From: Flavobacterium sp. 9
GTDB lineage: Bacteria > Bacteroidota > Bacteroidia > Flavobacteriales > Flavobacteriaceae
Direction of reading: 5' to 3'
NCBI RefSeq assembly: GCF_002754195.1
Contig: NZ_PEEU01000001.1
Coordinates: 4,898,001 to 4,962,000 of the forward strand
Length of the DNA stretch: 64,000 nt
Position 1 is the stretch's first letter, and each line of letters opens with the position of its first letter. A program made the translations under genes and the position numbers. The notes under the pieces were generated by a model. The model saw nothing but the letters and a program-made list of their open reading frames with translations. It did no database searches and was not told the DNA's origin. Below, in pieces: positions 53,602 to 62,015 of the stretch.

Positions 53602-55062
53602 ATGAGTCAAGAAATAAGAAATCTGGAGCCTAAAGCGCTATGGAATAAGTTTGCCGATTTAAACGCAGTTCCGCGTCCGTCAAAGAAAGAAGAGCGTGTG
53701 ATTGAGTTCATGAAAGACTTTGGAAATAGCTTAGGTTTAGAAACTTTTGAAGACGAAATTCGAAATGTAATTATCCGTAAACCTGCAACTCCGGGCATGG
53801 AAAATCGTAAAGCAATTGTAATGCAGGGACACCTTGATATGGTGCACCAAAAAAATGCAGATACTGTTTTTGATTTCGATACACAAGGAATTGATATGTA
53901 TGTAGATGGTGACTGGGTTCGCGCGCGTGGTACAACTCTTGGTGCTGACAACGGACTTGGAGTAGCGACAATTATGGCTATTTTAGAAAGCAAAGATATT
54001 CCGCATCCGGCAATTGAAGCATTGTTTACAATCGATGAAGAAACTGGAATGACGGGAGCGTTAAACTTAAAAGGAGGAATTCTTCAAGGTCAGATTCTAT
54101 TGAATTTAGATACAGAAGAAGATGATGAAATTGACATAGGTTGCGCGGGTGGAATCGATGTAACAGCAACAAGAACTTATCATGAAGAAGAAGTTCCGGA
54201 AGGATCAGTTGGTCATATTATTACCGTAAAAGGTTTAAATGGCGGACATTCAGGAATGGATATCAATAAAGGTTTAGGAAATGCTAATAAAATCATGAAC
54301 CGTTTGTTATTTGATGCTTTTGAAAACTTTGGTTTGCAAGTGGCAGAAATTAACGGTGGAAGTTTAAGAAATGCAATTCCAAGAGAAAGCGTTGCAAAAG
54401 TTATTATTTCTGAAATGTTTGATGAAGCGTATATTTTTGATATGCAGGAAATCATCAACGATATTAAAGCAGAATACAAAACAACGGAACCAAATTTATC
54501 TATCGAAATCGTGAAATGCGATTTACCTGCAAAAGTGATGGATTTAGGCGTTCAGGAAGGAATTATTCGTGCTATTTATGCTGCTCATAACGGTGTTTAC
54601 AGAATGAGCGCAGATATGGCTGATTTGGTTGAAACTTCAAATAATATTGCCAGAGTTATTGTAAAAGATGGTGAAATATCTGTTGGATGTTTGACACGTT
54701 CTTCTTTAGAAACTTCAAAATTTGATTTGGCTAATTCTCTTCGTTCTGCTTTTGAATTAGTAGGTTGCGAAGTAGAACTTTCTGGTTCTTATCCAGGTTG
54801 GACACCAAACGTAAATTCTGAAATATTAGATACTTTGGTAGGAATTTACGAGAAACAAAATAACGAAAAACCAAAAGTAGTTGCTTGTCACGCTGGTTTA
54901 GAATGTGGAATTTTAGGGACTAATTATCCTGATATGGATATGATTTCTTTTGGACCAACAATTCACGGAGCACACTCACCAGATGAGAGAGCAAGTATTT
55001 CTTCAGCTCAAAAATATTGGAAATTTGTATTAGAAATTCTTTCGAATATTCCAGTTAAATAA
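53602..55062 (+). CDS. pepD: Aminoacyl-histidine dipeptidase (M20 family PepD)
   Basis: A 486-residue cytoplasmic metallopeptidase that splits Xaa-His dipeptides such as carnosine and other dipeptides. Metal-binding motifs are GHLDMVHQ, GADNGLGVA and DEETGMTG; FGPTIHGAHSPDER carries the C-terminal His ligand. I start at the ATG at 53602 (MSQEIRNLEPKALW), which matches family N-termini; a TTG 24 bp upstream is also in frame but unlikely. It is convergent with the porin gene. Confidence 0.95.
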   Translation: MSQEIRNLEPKALWNKFADLNAVPRPSKKEERVIEFMKDFGNSLGLETFEDEIRNVIIRKPATPGMENRKAIVMQGHLDMVHQKNADTVFDFDTQGIDMYVDGDWVRARGTTLGADNGLGVATIMAILESKDIPHPAIEALFTIDEETGMTGALNLKGGILQGQILLNLDTEEDDEIDIGCAGGIDVTATRTYHEEEVPEGSVGHIITVKGLNGGHSGMDINKGLGNANKIMNRLLFDAFENFGLQVAEINGGSLRNAIPRESVAKVIISEMFDEAYIFDMQEIINDIKAEYKTTEPNLSIEIVKCDLPAKVMDLGVQEGIIRAIYAAHNGVYRMSADMADLVETSNNIARVIVKDGEISVGCLTRSSLETSKFDLANSLRSAFELVGCEVELSGSYPGWTPNVNSEILDTLVGIYEKQNNEKPKVVACHAGLECGILGTNYPDMDMISFGPTIHGAHSPDERASISSAQKYWKFVLEILSNIPVK

Positions 55063-55071
55063 TAGTAATTC

Positions 55072-55128
55072 AGTGTTCAGTTTTTTTAGTTTTCAGTTAT
55101 CTGATAACTCAAAAGCTGAACACTTTTG
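55072..55128. terminator. Convergent hairpin between pepD and the porin gene
   Basis: AGTGTTCAG (55072-55080) and CTGAACACT (55116-55124) form a 9-bp stem with a long loop that contains a second small stem. T-rich sequence lies on both sides, so it could terminate in both directions. Confidence 0.5.
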
Positions 55129-55131
55129 CTT

Positions 55132-56406
55132 TTAATATATCCACTGAATTCTAAATTGGAGACTATTGGTCACGCCTGTAATTCCGTCCTTTTCAAGATT
55201 ACCAATTCCGTAAACCATTCCTGCTTTCCAGTATTGAGTTGCCCACCAGTTAAGTCCTAAATCATAACGATTATTAACTCCACCATGAATTTCTTTGGTT
55301 TCAAGGTCGTTTGCACCAACACGCGAAAATATTTCCCAAGCGCCGTATTTTCCTGTTGGTTTAATTCTTCTTGCATAAGCTGCTTTTTGATCATAAGGAC
55401 GTTGTTCTCCGCTTAAAACATAACTTCCGGTTACGTAATATCCGCTAAATTGTTCTGTGCCAAAATCGTTTGTTGCAGTCCAGTTGTGAACATATTCCAT
55501 TAAGACCGAAAAATTATCCAGACTCCATAATTGTTCCATACTTAAATTCCATTGATGTTTGGCATTCATGTTTCCCGTATCAACATAATTAGAAGATATA
55601 TTCGATTCATTTTTGCCTTTTAATCTAATTACGCCATCTTGTGCTTCTACATAACGTGCGCCAATAGCGACATGCATAAATTCTTTTCCTTCATTTTGCC
55701 ATTTTGGTAATCCGGTAATTCTTGCTGTAAAAGTATTGCTGGTGCCTTCAAAACTTTTGTCGCTTGTGGGCCAATTTTTGAATACACCTCCAGAAATAGT
55801 TAGTCTGTTATCGAGAAGGTAATGACGATAAATCAGTCCAATATTCCGACTATTAAAAAAGGGGTTTAATAATCTTTCAAAATGAGGTAAATTGGCAGCG
55901 TCACCAACCATTTCATAAATAAAAGTCTCTTTGAGTTTCCCAACGTTTAGTTCGCTGTTTTTCGATAAAGGAATTACAATTTTAAAATCGGTAATACCAA
56001 GATTATTTGACTCATCTGGTCGATCGAATCCCTTATATTCAACACTTATTAAGTATTTCCAGGGATTTTTAAAATTGATTTTTCCGCTAACCATAACTCT
56101 GGCGCTTCTGATATCAAATCGGCTTTCTTGCGAACCAACTTGATTTTTACTGTCTTGATTTTGAAAATTTGCGTTGTAATCTAAAATAGGAGCGAAGCCT
56201 AGTTTTGCTGAGAACCATTTATTATGAGTTCTTGACCATTTCATTCCTTTACTGGTAGGATCAGGAATAAGATAATTTTTAGTAGAATCTGCCAAGACTT
56301 GAGTTTGAGAATCGTCTACTAAATCAGTATGTTGAGAGAAGCTTTTGCCGCTTAAAAAGAATAAAAACGACAAAAGTGTAATTTTTAAAATGTAATTCTT
56401 CTTCAT
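55132..56406 (-). CDS. Phosphate-selective porin O/P-like outer-membrane protein
   Basis: A 424-residue beta-barrel protein from the ATG at 56406, directly ahead of a signal peptide; the longer frame to 56448 would add 14 residues. Strands such as NPWKYLISVEYKGFDR, NIGLIYRHYLLDN and YDLGLNWWATQYWKAGMVYG, and a final QFRIQWIY ending in an aromatic, fit Porin_O_P (PF07396). It likely forms a channel for phosphate or other anions. Substrate is unproven. Confidence 0.85.
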   Translation of the reverse strand: MKKNYILKITLLSFLFFLSGKSFSQHTDLVDDSQTQVLADSTKNYLIPDPTSKGMKWSRTHNKWFSAKLGFAPILDYNANFQNQDSKNQVGSQESRFDIRSARVMVSGKINFKNPWKYLISVEYKGFDRPDESNNLGITDFKIVIPLSKNSELNVGKLKETFIYEMVGDAANLPHFERLLNPFFNSRNIGLIYRHYLLDNRLTISGGVFKNWPTSDKSFEGTSNTFTARITGLPKWQNEGKEFMHVAIGARYVEAQDGVIRLKGKNESNISSNYVDTGNMNAKHQWNLSMEQLWSLDNFSVLMEYVHNWTATNDFGTEQFSGYYVTGSYVLSGEQRPYDQKAAYARRIKPTGKYGAWEIFSRVGANDLETKEIHGGVNNRYDLGLNWWATQYWKAGMVYGIGNLEKDGITGVTNSLQFRIQWIY

Positions 56407-56523
56407 TGCTTCTAATTTTAAATTATCGATATATCTAAAATTCTGCACTGAGAATTGAGTCTCAGTTTTCAGTTTCAGTATTCATTATAAATACTGAAAA
56501 CTGCGACTGGAAACTTAAAAAGT

Positions 56524-56634
56524 TTAATCTCGTTTAGGAGAATTTTTCTTTTCCCTTTTTTCTTCTTTCTTTTCTTTAGCCGTTTTTAACGGTTCTTTTT
56601 TTGCTGTTTTTTTAGCATCCTGACTCTTTGCCAT
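56524..56634 (-). CDS. Lysine-rich 36-residue small protein
   Basis: A short frame starts at the ATG at 56632-56634 and ends at the TAA at 56524-56526. It reads MAKSQDAKKTAKKEP, then KTAKEKKEEKREKKNS and PKRD. About 40% of residues are lysine and there is no hydrophobic segment. From memory, near-identical small proteins occur in other flavobacteria, which argues for a real gene, though I cannot check this. A role in nucleic-acid or ribosome binding is conceivable. It sits between the porin and DUF389 genes. Confidence 0.6.
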   Translation of the reverse strand: MAKSQDAKKTAKKEPLKTAKEKKEEKREKKNSPKRD

Positions 56635-56698
56635 AATATTTTGATTTAGATAATTAACTTATTTTAAGGTAAATATAAGTTCTATTTTTGGGTTTATA

Positions 56699-58009
56699 TT
56701 AATTATTTTGCTGATATACTTCAATTGAGTCTTTCGCAAGTCTTTCTTTAAGCCATAATTTTATTTTTTGCTGAGTTTGCAAATCCATATTTTTTTTGCT
56801 TTGATACAGAATTACGGGAATCACTTTAGGCTTATTTGCATCGTTTTCGATTGTATAATTACCAATTGCAAGAGAAGTTAAGGTGGGGAATAATATTTTA
56901 GCTTCATTACTAATTTGATTCGTATTGAATTGATATTGTGATAACTCAGTTCGGAGATTATTGATGAGAATGTCTTTTTGATCAACAACACTTTGGTTGC
57001 TATTAATTTGATTCATAATGTCTTTTCTTAAGTTAATTGTGTCTTGTCTGATAATCAATTTTGTATTTGGTAAATCATAATTGACTAGTTTTTTGTTAAG
57101 ATCAACAATTTCGGTGTCACTAAATTTTTTGGCTAAAAATGCCAATTCGATTCTTTTGGGATCTGTATTGTATCTTATTTTTTTATAAATAATAGGATAA
57201 TCATTATCAAGAAATTCTTTTTGGATAAAAACTTCTGTTCTGGAATTATAGCTTTTTTGAATGTATAATTGGTAGGCAAAATAAATACTCGGAATAATCA
57301 AAAGTAAAATCATAATGGTAATACCATATTTTACACGTTTTTGATGTTTTAGATCTAATTGTTTTGTAATGGGATAATTCAAATATTTTACGATAACAAA
57401 AGTCGCGATACAAATAAATACACAATTGATTGTATAAAGATAAAGCGCACCAAAAAAATAGAGATAATTACCTAAAGCCAAACCATAACCGGCTGTACAA
57501 AGCGGAGGCATTAATGCGGTTGCAATGGCAACACCAGGAATCGGGTTTCCCTTTTCGACACGAGTTACGGCAATTACGCCTACTAAACCTCCAAAAAAAG
57601 CAATTAAAATATCATAAATATTGGGAGAAGTTCTCGCTAATAACTCAGATTGTGCTTCTTTAAAAGGGCTTATATAAAAATAGATCGCCGACGTTGTTAA
57701 ACTAACAACCGTTGCAATCAATAAATTTTTGACTGATTTTTTTACAAGTTCAAAATCATACATTCCTAAACCAAAACCAGCGCCAACAATTGGTCCCATT
57801 AATGGCGAAATTAACATAGCGCCAATAATCACTGCTGTCGAATTTACATTTAGTCCTACTGATGCAATAATAATTGCGCAAGCTAAAATCCAAATGTTAG
57901 AACCTCTAAAAGATACAGCACTTGTAATATTTTCAATTACTAGTTTTTTGTTTTCTTCGCCTTTGTGAAGATCAATAAAATTTAGAATTTTTTGTGTGAT
58001 ATCAGTCAT
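56699..58009 (-). CDS. DUF389 family membrane protein
   Basis: A 436-residue inner-membrane protein. The DUF389 core with glycine-rich helices (STAVIIGAMLISPLMGPIVG, ALMPPLCTAGYGLALGNY) occupies residues ~25-210 with six transmembrane segments; another segment at about 228-246 precedes a ~190-residue soluble C-terminal part that may form an extra-membrane domain. No transport substrate is known. It is monocistronic. Confidence 0.88.
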   Translation of the reverse strand: MTDITQKILNFIDLHKGEENKKLVIENITSAVSFRGSNIWILACAIIIASVGLNVNSTAVIIGAMLISPLMGPIVGAGFGLGMYDFELVKKSVKNLLIATVVSLTTSAIYFYISPFKEAQSELLARTSPNIYDILIAFFGGLVGVIAVTRVEKGNPIPGVAIATALMPPLCTAGYGLALGNYLYFFGALYLYTINCVFICIATFVIVKYLNYPITKQLDLKHQKRVKYGITIMILLLIIPSIYFAYQLYIQKSYNSRTEVFIQKEFLDNDYPIIYKKIRYNTDPKRIELAFLAKKFSDTEIVDLNKKLVNYDLPNTKLIIRQDTINLRKDIMNQINSNQSVVDQKDILINNLRTELSQYQFNTNQISNEAKILFPTLTSLAIGNYTIENDANKPKVIPVILYQSKKNMDLQTQQKIKLWLKERLAKDSIEVYQQNN

Positions 58010-58161
58010 TTTACGCTTTGTGATTATTTTCAGAATCTAAATTTCGATAGAAGTAAGGGAATCTAATTTAGTCAAAAAAAACGTGAAAGCCTACATTTAT
58101 TAGAGTAAGTGTTGCGATGTAAAAAGAGAAAGGTTTTTATTATTTCGAAAAAGGCATAAAA

Positions 58162-58195
58162 AAATCCTCAATTTTAAAGATTGAGGATTTGTATA
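58162..58195 (-). terminator. Terminator of the carboxypeptidase-like regulatory domain gene
   Basis: AAATCCTCAAT (58162-58172) and ATTGAGGATTT (58180-58190) form a perfect 11-bp stem with a 7-nt loop. On the minus strand a T-run follows, as needed for the gene ending at 58216. Confidence 0.8.
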
Positions 58196-58215
58196 TTTTG
58201 ATTTAAAAGTAAAGT

Positions 58216-58989
58216 TTAATTCCTTTTTAAGACTTTATATTGTTCATAACAACCACTAATTGCGTCCATGATTTGTAAATCATTTGCTGATTGGATAAAA
58301 GAATCAGAATAATTACAACGCTGTAAAATTTCAGGAATTTCATCTTTGCTAATACCTAAAAGTACAGAAATGGTTTCGCGATCATACTTTGATTCTAATA
58401 AATTTCGAATAGTATCATCTTTCTTCATGTCCTTTAATTTCCTGAGTTCTTTTCCGTTTTTTCCAAAGAAACCATAAAGTACATCGGCAGGATTAAAGAT
58501 GGATCCTAATACTTTTCCAAATGCATTTGGAGAATATTCACCCGCTTCATAACCTTGTGTAAGGCCTGAAATACTATAACGATAGTTTTCTTTGGTTGGA
58601 ATCAATTTTGAATCGACTTCAAGATATCCTGTCAGATTAAAAGGAGCAATTACAACTTCTTCAAGTGCGATTGCTTTTTCAGTAAGCTGAATTCGCGTTA
58701 CTTTATTTTTTATCCAGTCATTCGTAACTCTAATTCTTAGAGATTGAAATCCAAGTATAGAAAAATGAATAGTATCATTTGGCTGTACATCAATTTCAAA
58801 ATATCCTTTAGCATCAGACATAGCGCCCCGCACTTTGTTGGTGTTGATGATATTTACGTTGGCAAGAGGTTGTTTACTATTATCGTTAATGATGTAGCCG
58901 GACACCCTTTGCGGAACTGTGGATTCTGTGTCTTGCGCAAAACCAACGGCTGATAGTAGTGTGAAAAAGAAAACTGCGAAATATTTCAT
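58216..58989 (-). CDS. Carboxypeptidase-D-like regulatory domain exported protein
   Basis: A 257-residue protein with signal peptide (about 1-18). Residues ~25-110 form the CarboxypepD_reg-like beta-sandwich (VSGYIINDNSKQPLANVNII, GAMSDAKGYFEID), the domain also seen at the N-terminus of SusC proteins. The rest has helical character (RKLKDMKKDDTIRNLLESKY) and no recognised domain. Such exported proteins are frequent in Bacteroidota; function unknown. Confidence 0.85.
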   Translation of the reverse strand: MKYFAVFFFTLLSAVGFAQDTESTVPQRVSGYIINDNSKQPLANVNIINTNKVRGAMSDAKGYFEIDVQPNDTIHFSILGFQSLRIRVTNDWIKNKVTRIQLTEKAIALEEVVIAPFNLTGYLEVDSKLIPTKENYRYSISGLTQGYEAGEYSPNAFGKVLGSIFNPADVLYGFFGKNGKELRKLKDMKKDDTIRNLLESKYDRETISVLLGISKDEIPEILQRCNYSDSFIQSANDLQIMDAISGCYEQYKVLKRN

Positions 58990-59167
58990 ATCCTGATTTA
59001 AAGCACTAAAAGTAGTAAATCGGGATTAAATATTTCGAAGTATTCGAATATAATTATCAGAAAATTAACAAAGACAGCAGTGTTGCTTTTAGTATTTAAA
59101 TAAAAAAGGATAAGGAAGATTAAAATACAAAACTCATTTATAGTAACTAAGATTTCTAATGTAAAAA

Positions 59168-59207
59168 AAAATCCCAAATTCCAATTATGTCTGGAATTTG
59201 GGATTTT
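59168..59207 (-). terminator. Terminator of the DEAD-box helicase gene
   Basis: A perfect 16-bp stem (59168-59183 and 59192-59207) with an 8-nt loop is followed on the minus strand by a run of T. Confidence 0.85.
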
Positions 59208-59228
59208 GTATTTTAAGATATTAAAGTC

Positions 59229-61148
59229 TTAATCTCTTCTTGGTCTTCTTGGTCTTGGTGAATCACCAAAGCTTTCAGAACGTCTTGGAGCTCTGTCTGA
59301 ACTTCCTTCGCTTCTTGGAGCTGAACTTCTAAAACCACCTTCTCTTTTTGGAGCAGATGAATTTCTGTCGCTTCTGAAACCACCTTCTCTAGGAGCAGAG
59401 TTTCTGTCGCTTCTGAATCCGCCACCACCAGAACCTTCACGTCTTGGACCGAAACTTCCTCCGCCTTCACGTCTTGGACCTCCAGAAGAACGTCCACCAC
59501 CGCTACGACCATTATGGTCACGTCTTCCGCCACCATCATTTTTAGAAATTTCAACATTAATACGACGTCCTTCTAATTGTACGTTGTTTAATACTTCCAT
59601 TACTTTATCAGTATGCTCAGGATCAGTGTTAAAGAAAGAGAAACCTTCTTTTACATCTACTTTGAAAACGTCATCACGACCTAAGTCTAATGTTTCTTTC
59701 AAGTAATCTTTAAGTGTCATCCAATCGAAGTTGTCTCTTGAACCGATGTTTACAAAATAACGAACTGCTCCATTATTATTGAATTCTCTTGGCTCAGAAT
59801 CAGTTCTTTCACGTCTTTCAGAAGATTGATTAGAGATATCTCTGTTCTTTTTGTAGTAAGCAATAAAACGGTTAAATTCTACTGAAACCATTTTCTTGAT
59901 CAATTCTTCTTTAGATAAACCTTCAAGAACATTGTTGATTGCTGGTAAATAGTTGTCAATTTCGTGATCAACTTCAGTATCTTTAATTTTGTTTGCTAAG
60001 TGCAACAATTGAATTTCGCAGATTTCGATTCCAGAAGGAATAGATTTTTCTTCAAATTTTTGTTTGATGATTCTTTCGATAGAAGAAATTTTACGCAACT
60101 CACTTTTTGTAACAATTACAATAGAAGTTCCTAATTTTCCAGCTCTACCAGTACGTCCAGAACGGTGATTGTAAGTTTCAATTTCGTCAGGAAGTTGGTA
60201 ATTTACTACGTGAGTAATATTATCAACGTCAATACCACGTGCAGCAACGTCAGTAGCAACAAGCATCTGAATTTGTCTTCCACGGAAAGATTTCATTACA
60301 CCATCACGTTGCGCCTGAGATAAATCTCCGTGCAATGCAGCAGCGCTGTATCCATCTTCAATTAATTTTTCAGCTACAGCTTGTGTATCTCTTTTAGTAC
60401 GACAGAAAACCACAGAAAAGATATCTGGATTAGCATCGGCTAAACGCTTCAAAGCTTCGTAACGATCACGTGCATTTACTAAGTAAAATTCGTGAGAAAC
60501 TGTTGCAGAACCTGAGTTCTTAGCTCCAACAGTAATTTCAACTGGTTCGCTCATGAATTGTTTTGCAATTCTTGCAACCTCTTGTGGCATAGTTGCAGAG
60601 AACAACCATGTACTTTTTTGATCTGGAGTATCTGATAAAATAGATACGATGTCTTCATAGAATCCCATGTTCAACATCTCATCAGCTTCATCAAGAATAC
60701 AGTAATCTATATTTTTAATGTTAACTAAACCTCTGTTGATCATGTCTTGCATTCTCCCCGGAGTTGCCACAATAATTTGTGCACCTCTTTTAATTTCTCT
60801 GGCTTGCTCTGTAATACTAGCCCCGCCGTAAACTGCTACCACATTAATACCTTTTTCGTATTTTGAGTAGTTTTTAAGTTCGTTGGTAATCTGTAAACAA
60901 AGTTCTCGTGTTGGCGATAAAACTAATGCTTGTGTGTTTCTATTGTCAGCATCAATTTTTTGAATTAGCGGAAAACCGAAAGCTGCCGTTTTCCCTGTCC
61001 CTGTCTGAGCCAACGCAACCATATCTGTGTCTTTTTCCAATAATAGGGGAATCGCCTTTTCCTGTACCTCTGACGGATTTTCAAATCCTAGATCTAAAAT
61101 CGCCTTCAGTAACGATTCATTCAATCCTAATTGTTCAAATTTATTCAT
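59229..61148 (-). CDS. DEAD-box RNA helicase with DbpA-like domain and RG-rich tail
   Basis: A 639-residue helicase from the ATG at 61148, which gives the usual MNKFEQLGLNESLLKAI start; an ATG 24 bp further upstream is less likely. Motif I is AQTGTGKT (47-54), motif II DEAD (LDEADEMLN), motif III SAT, motif VI HRSGRTGRAG. A DbpA-type RNA-binding domain (RYFVNIGSRDNFDWMTLKDY) follows at about 455-535. The last ~100 residues are a low-complexity Arg/Gly/Ser-rich tail with repeats such as GGFRSDRNSAPRE. It remodels structured RNA, probably in ribosome assembly or cold growth. Confidence 0.96.
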   Translation of the reverse strand: MNKFEQLGLNESLLKAILDLGFENPSEVQEKAIPLLLEKDTDMVALAQTGTGKTAAFGFPLIQKIDADNRNTQALVLSPTRELCLQITNELKNYSKYEKGINVVAVYGGASITEQAREIKRGAQIIVATPGRMQDMINRGLVNIKNIDYCILDEADEMLNMGFYEDIVSILSDTPDQKSTWLFSATMPQEVARIAKQFMSEPVEITVGAKNSGSATVSHEFYLVNARDRYEALKRLADANPDIFSVVFCRTKRDTQAVAEKLIEDGYSAAALHGDLSQAQRDGVMKSFRGRQIQMLVATDVAARGIDVDNITHVVNYQLPDEIETYNHRSGRTGRAGKLGTSIVIVTKSELRKISSIERIIKQKFEEKSIPSGIEICEIQLLHLANKIKDTEVDHEIDNYLPAINNVLEGLSKEELIKKMVSVEFNRFIAYYKKNRDISNQSSERRERTDSEPREFNNNGAVRYFVNIGSRDNFDWMTLKDYLKETLDLGRDDVFKVDVKEGFSFFNTDPEHTDKVMEVLNNVQLEGRRINVEISKNDGGGRRDHNGRSGGGRSSGGPRREGGGSFGPRREGSGGGGFRSDRNSAPREGGFRSDRNSSAPKREGGFRSSAPRSEGSSDRAPRRSESFGDSPRPRRPRRD

Positions 61149-61352
61149 ATGTGTTTTTAAAATAGGGTGCAAAATTACTGTTAATTATTCAGATAAACTA
61201 ATGCTATTTTAAGAATTATGTATTTGTTATGATTTGATTATCAAAAAGTTATGTTTAATGTAAAATGATTTTTACAAGATATTGGAGAAATTTCCAAAAA
61301 AAAACGTCGTGAAATATAAAATTCCGACTCTAAAATGTTGTATTTTAAACAA

Positions 61353-61931
61353 TTATTTTGTTGAGTTCAGAAAATCAATCAGTTGCTGAGTTGCTTTTCC
61401 ACGATGACCAATTTTATTTTTGATTTCTAAAGGCAATTCGGCAAAAGTTTCAGTGTAATTTTCCGGTTGAAAAATTGGATCATACCCAAAACCTTGATTT
61501 CCTGTTTTTTCCAAAGTAATATTTCCTTTAACAATTCCGGTAAATAAATGTTGTTCTCCTTTTATATTTAATGTAATAACGGTCTTGAACTGTGCGCTGC
61601 GATCTGATTTGTCTTTCAAAGCATCCAAAAGTTTGTTCATATTATCATCGGCATTGCGTTGTTTGCCGGCATATCTGGCCGAATATACGCCTGGTTCTCC
61701 ATTCAAAGCTGTAACTTCCAAACCTGAATCATCAGCAAAACAATCGTAACCATATTTTTCAGTTACATAATTGGCTTTCAAAATCGCATTTCCTTCAATA
61801 GTATCAGCAGTTTCTTCTATTTCTTCAAAACAGCCAATATCTTCAAGACTTAATAACTGTATAGATCCGTTTAGAATACTTTGAATTTCTTTAATTTTAT
61901 TTTGATTGTTTGATGCAAAAACGAGTTTCAT
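61353..61931 (-). CDS. rdgB: Non-canonical purine NTP pyrophosphatase RdgB/HAM1
   Basis: A 192-residue enzyme that hydrolyses XTP, ITP and dITP to monophosphates, keeping them out of nucleic acids. The start at 61931 gives MKLVFASNNQNKIKEI, the standard N-terminus; a longer frame to 61970 lacks support. Conserved blocks are FADDSGLEV, SARYAGKQ, GFGYDPIF and IGHRGKA. It is divergent from the ABC exporter gene with overlapping promoter regions. Confidence 0.96.
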   Translation of the reverse strand: MKLVFASNNQNKIKEIQSILNGSIQLLSLEDIGCFEEIEETADTIEGNAILKANYVTEKYGYDCFADDSGLEVTALNGEPGVYSARYAGKQRNADDNMNKLLDALKDKSDRSAQFKTVITLNIKGEQHLFTGIVKGNITLEKTGNQGFGYDPIFQPENYTETFAELPLEIKNKIGHRGKATQQLIDFLNSTK

Positions 61932-61958
61932 AATATTGAATTTAAAGGTACGACAATT

Positions 61959-61990
61959 TTTGAAACACAAATTTAGAATTCTTATATTTG
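61959..61990 (+). promoter_or_regulatory. Promoter of the ABC exporter gene
   Basis: TTTG (61959-61962) and TATATTTG (61983-61990) are 20 bp apart, an exact consensus match. A minus-strand TAAATTTG at 61968-61975, with TTTG at 62000-62003, could drive rdgB and overlaps it. Confidence 0.7.
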
Positions 61991-62015
61991 ATAGTTGCCC
62001 AAAAAATAAAAATAA

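Noticed and set aside
59213..59557. A 114-codon minus-strand frame rich in Val/Glu over the helicase tail
   Set aside because: It is the alternate frame of the RG-rich low-complexity tail and ends beyond the helicase stop without any domain.
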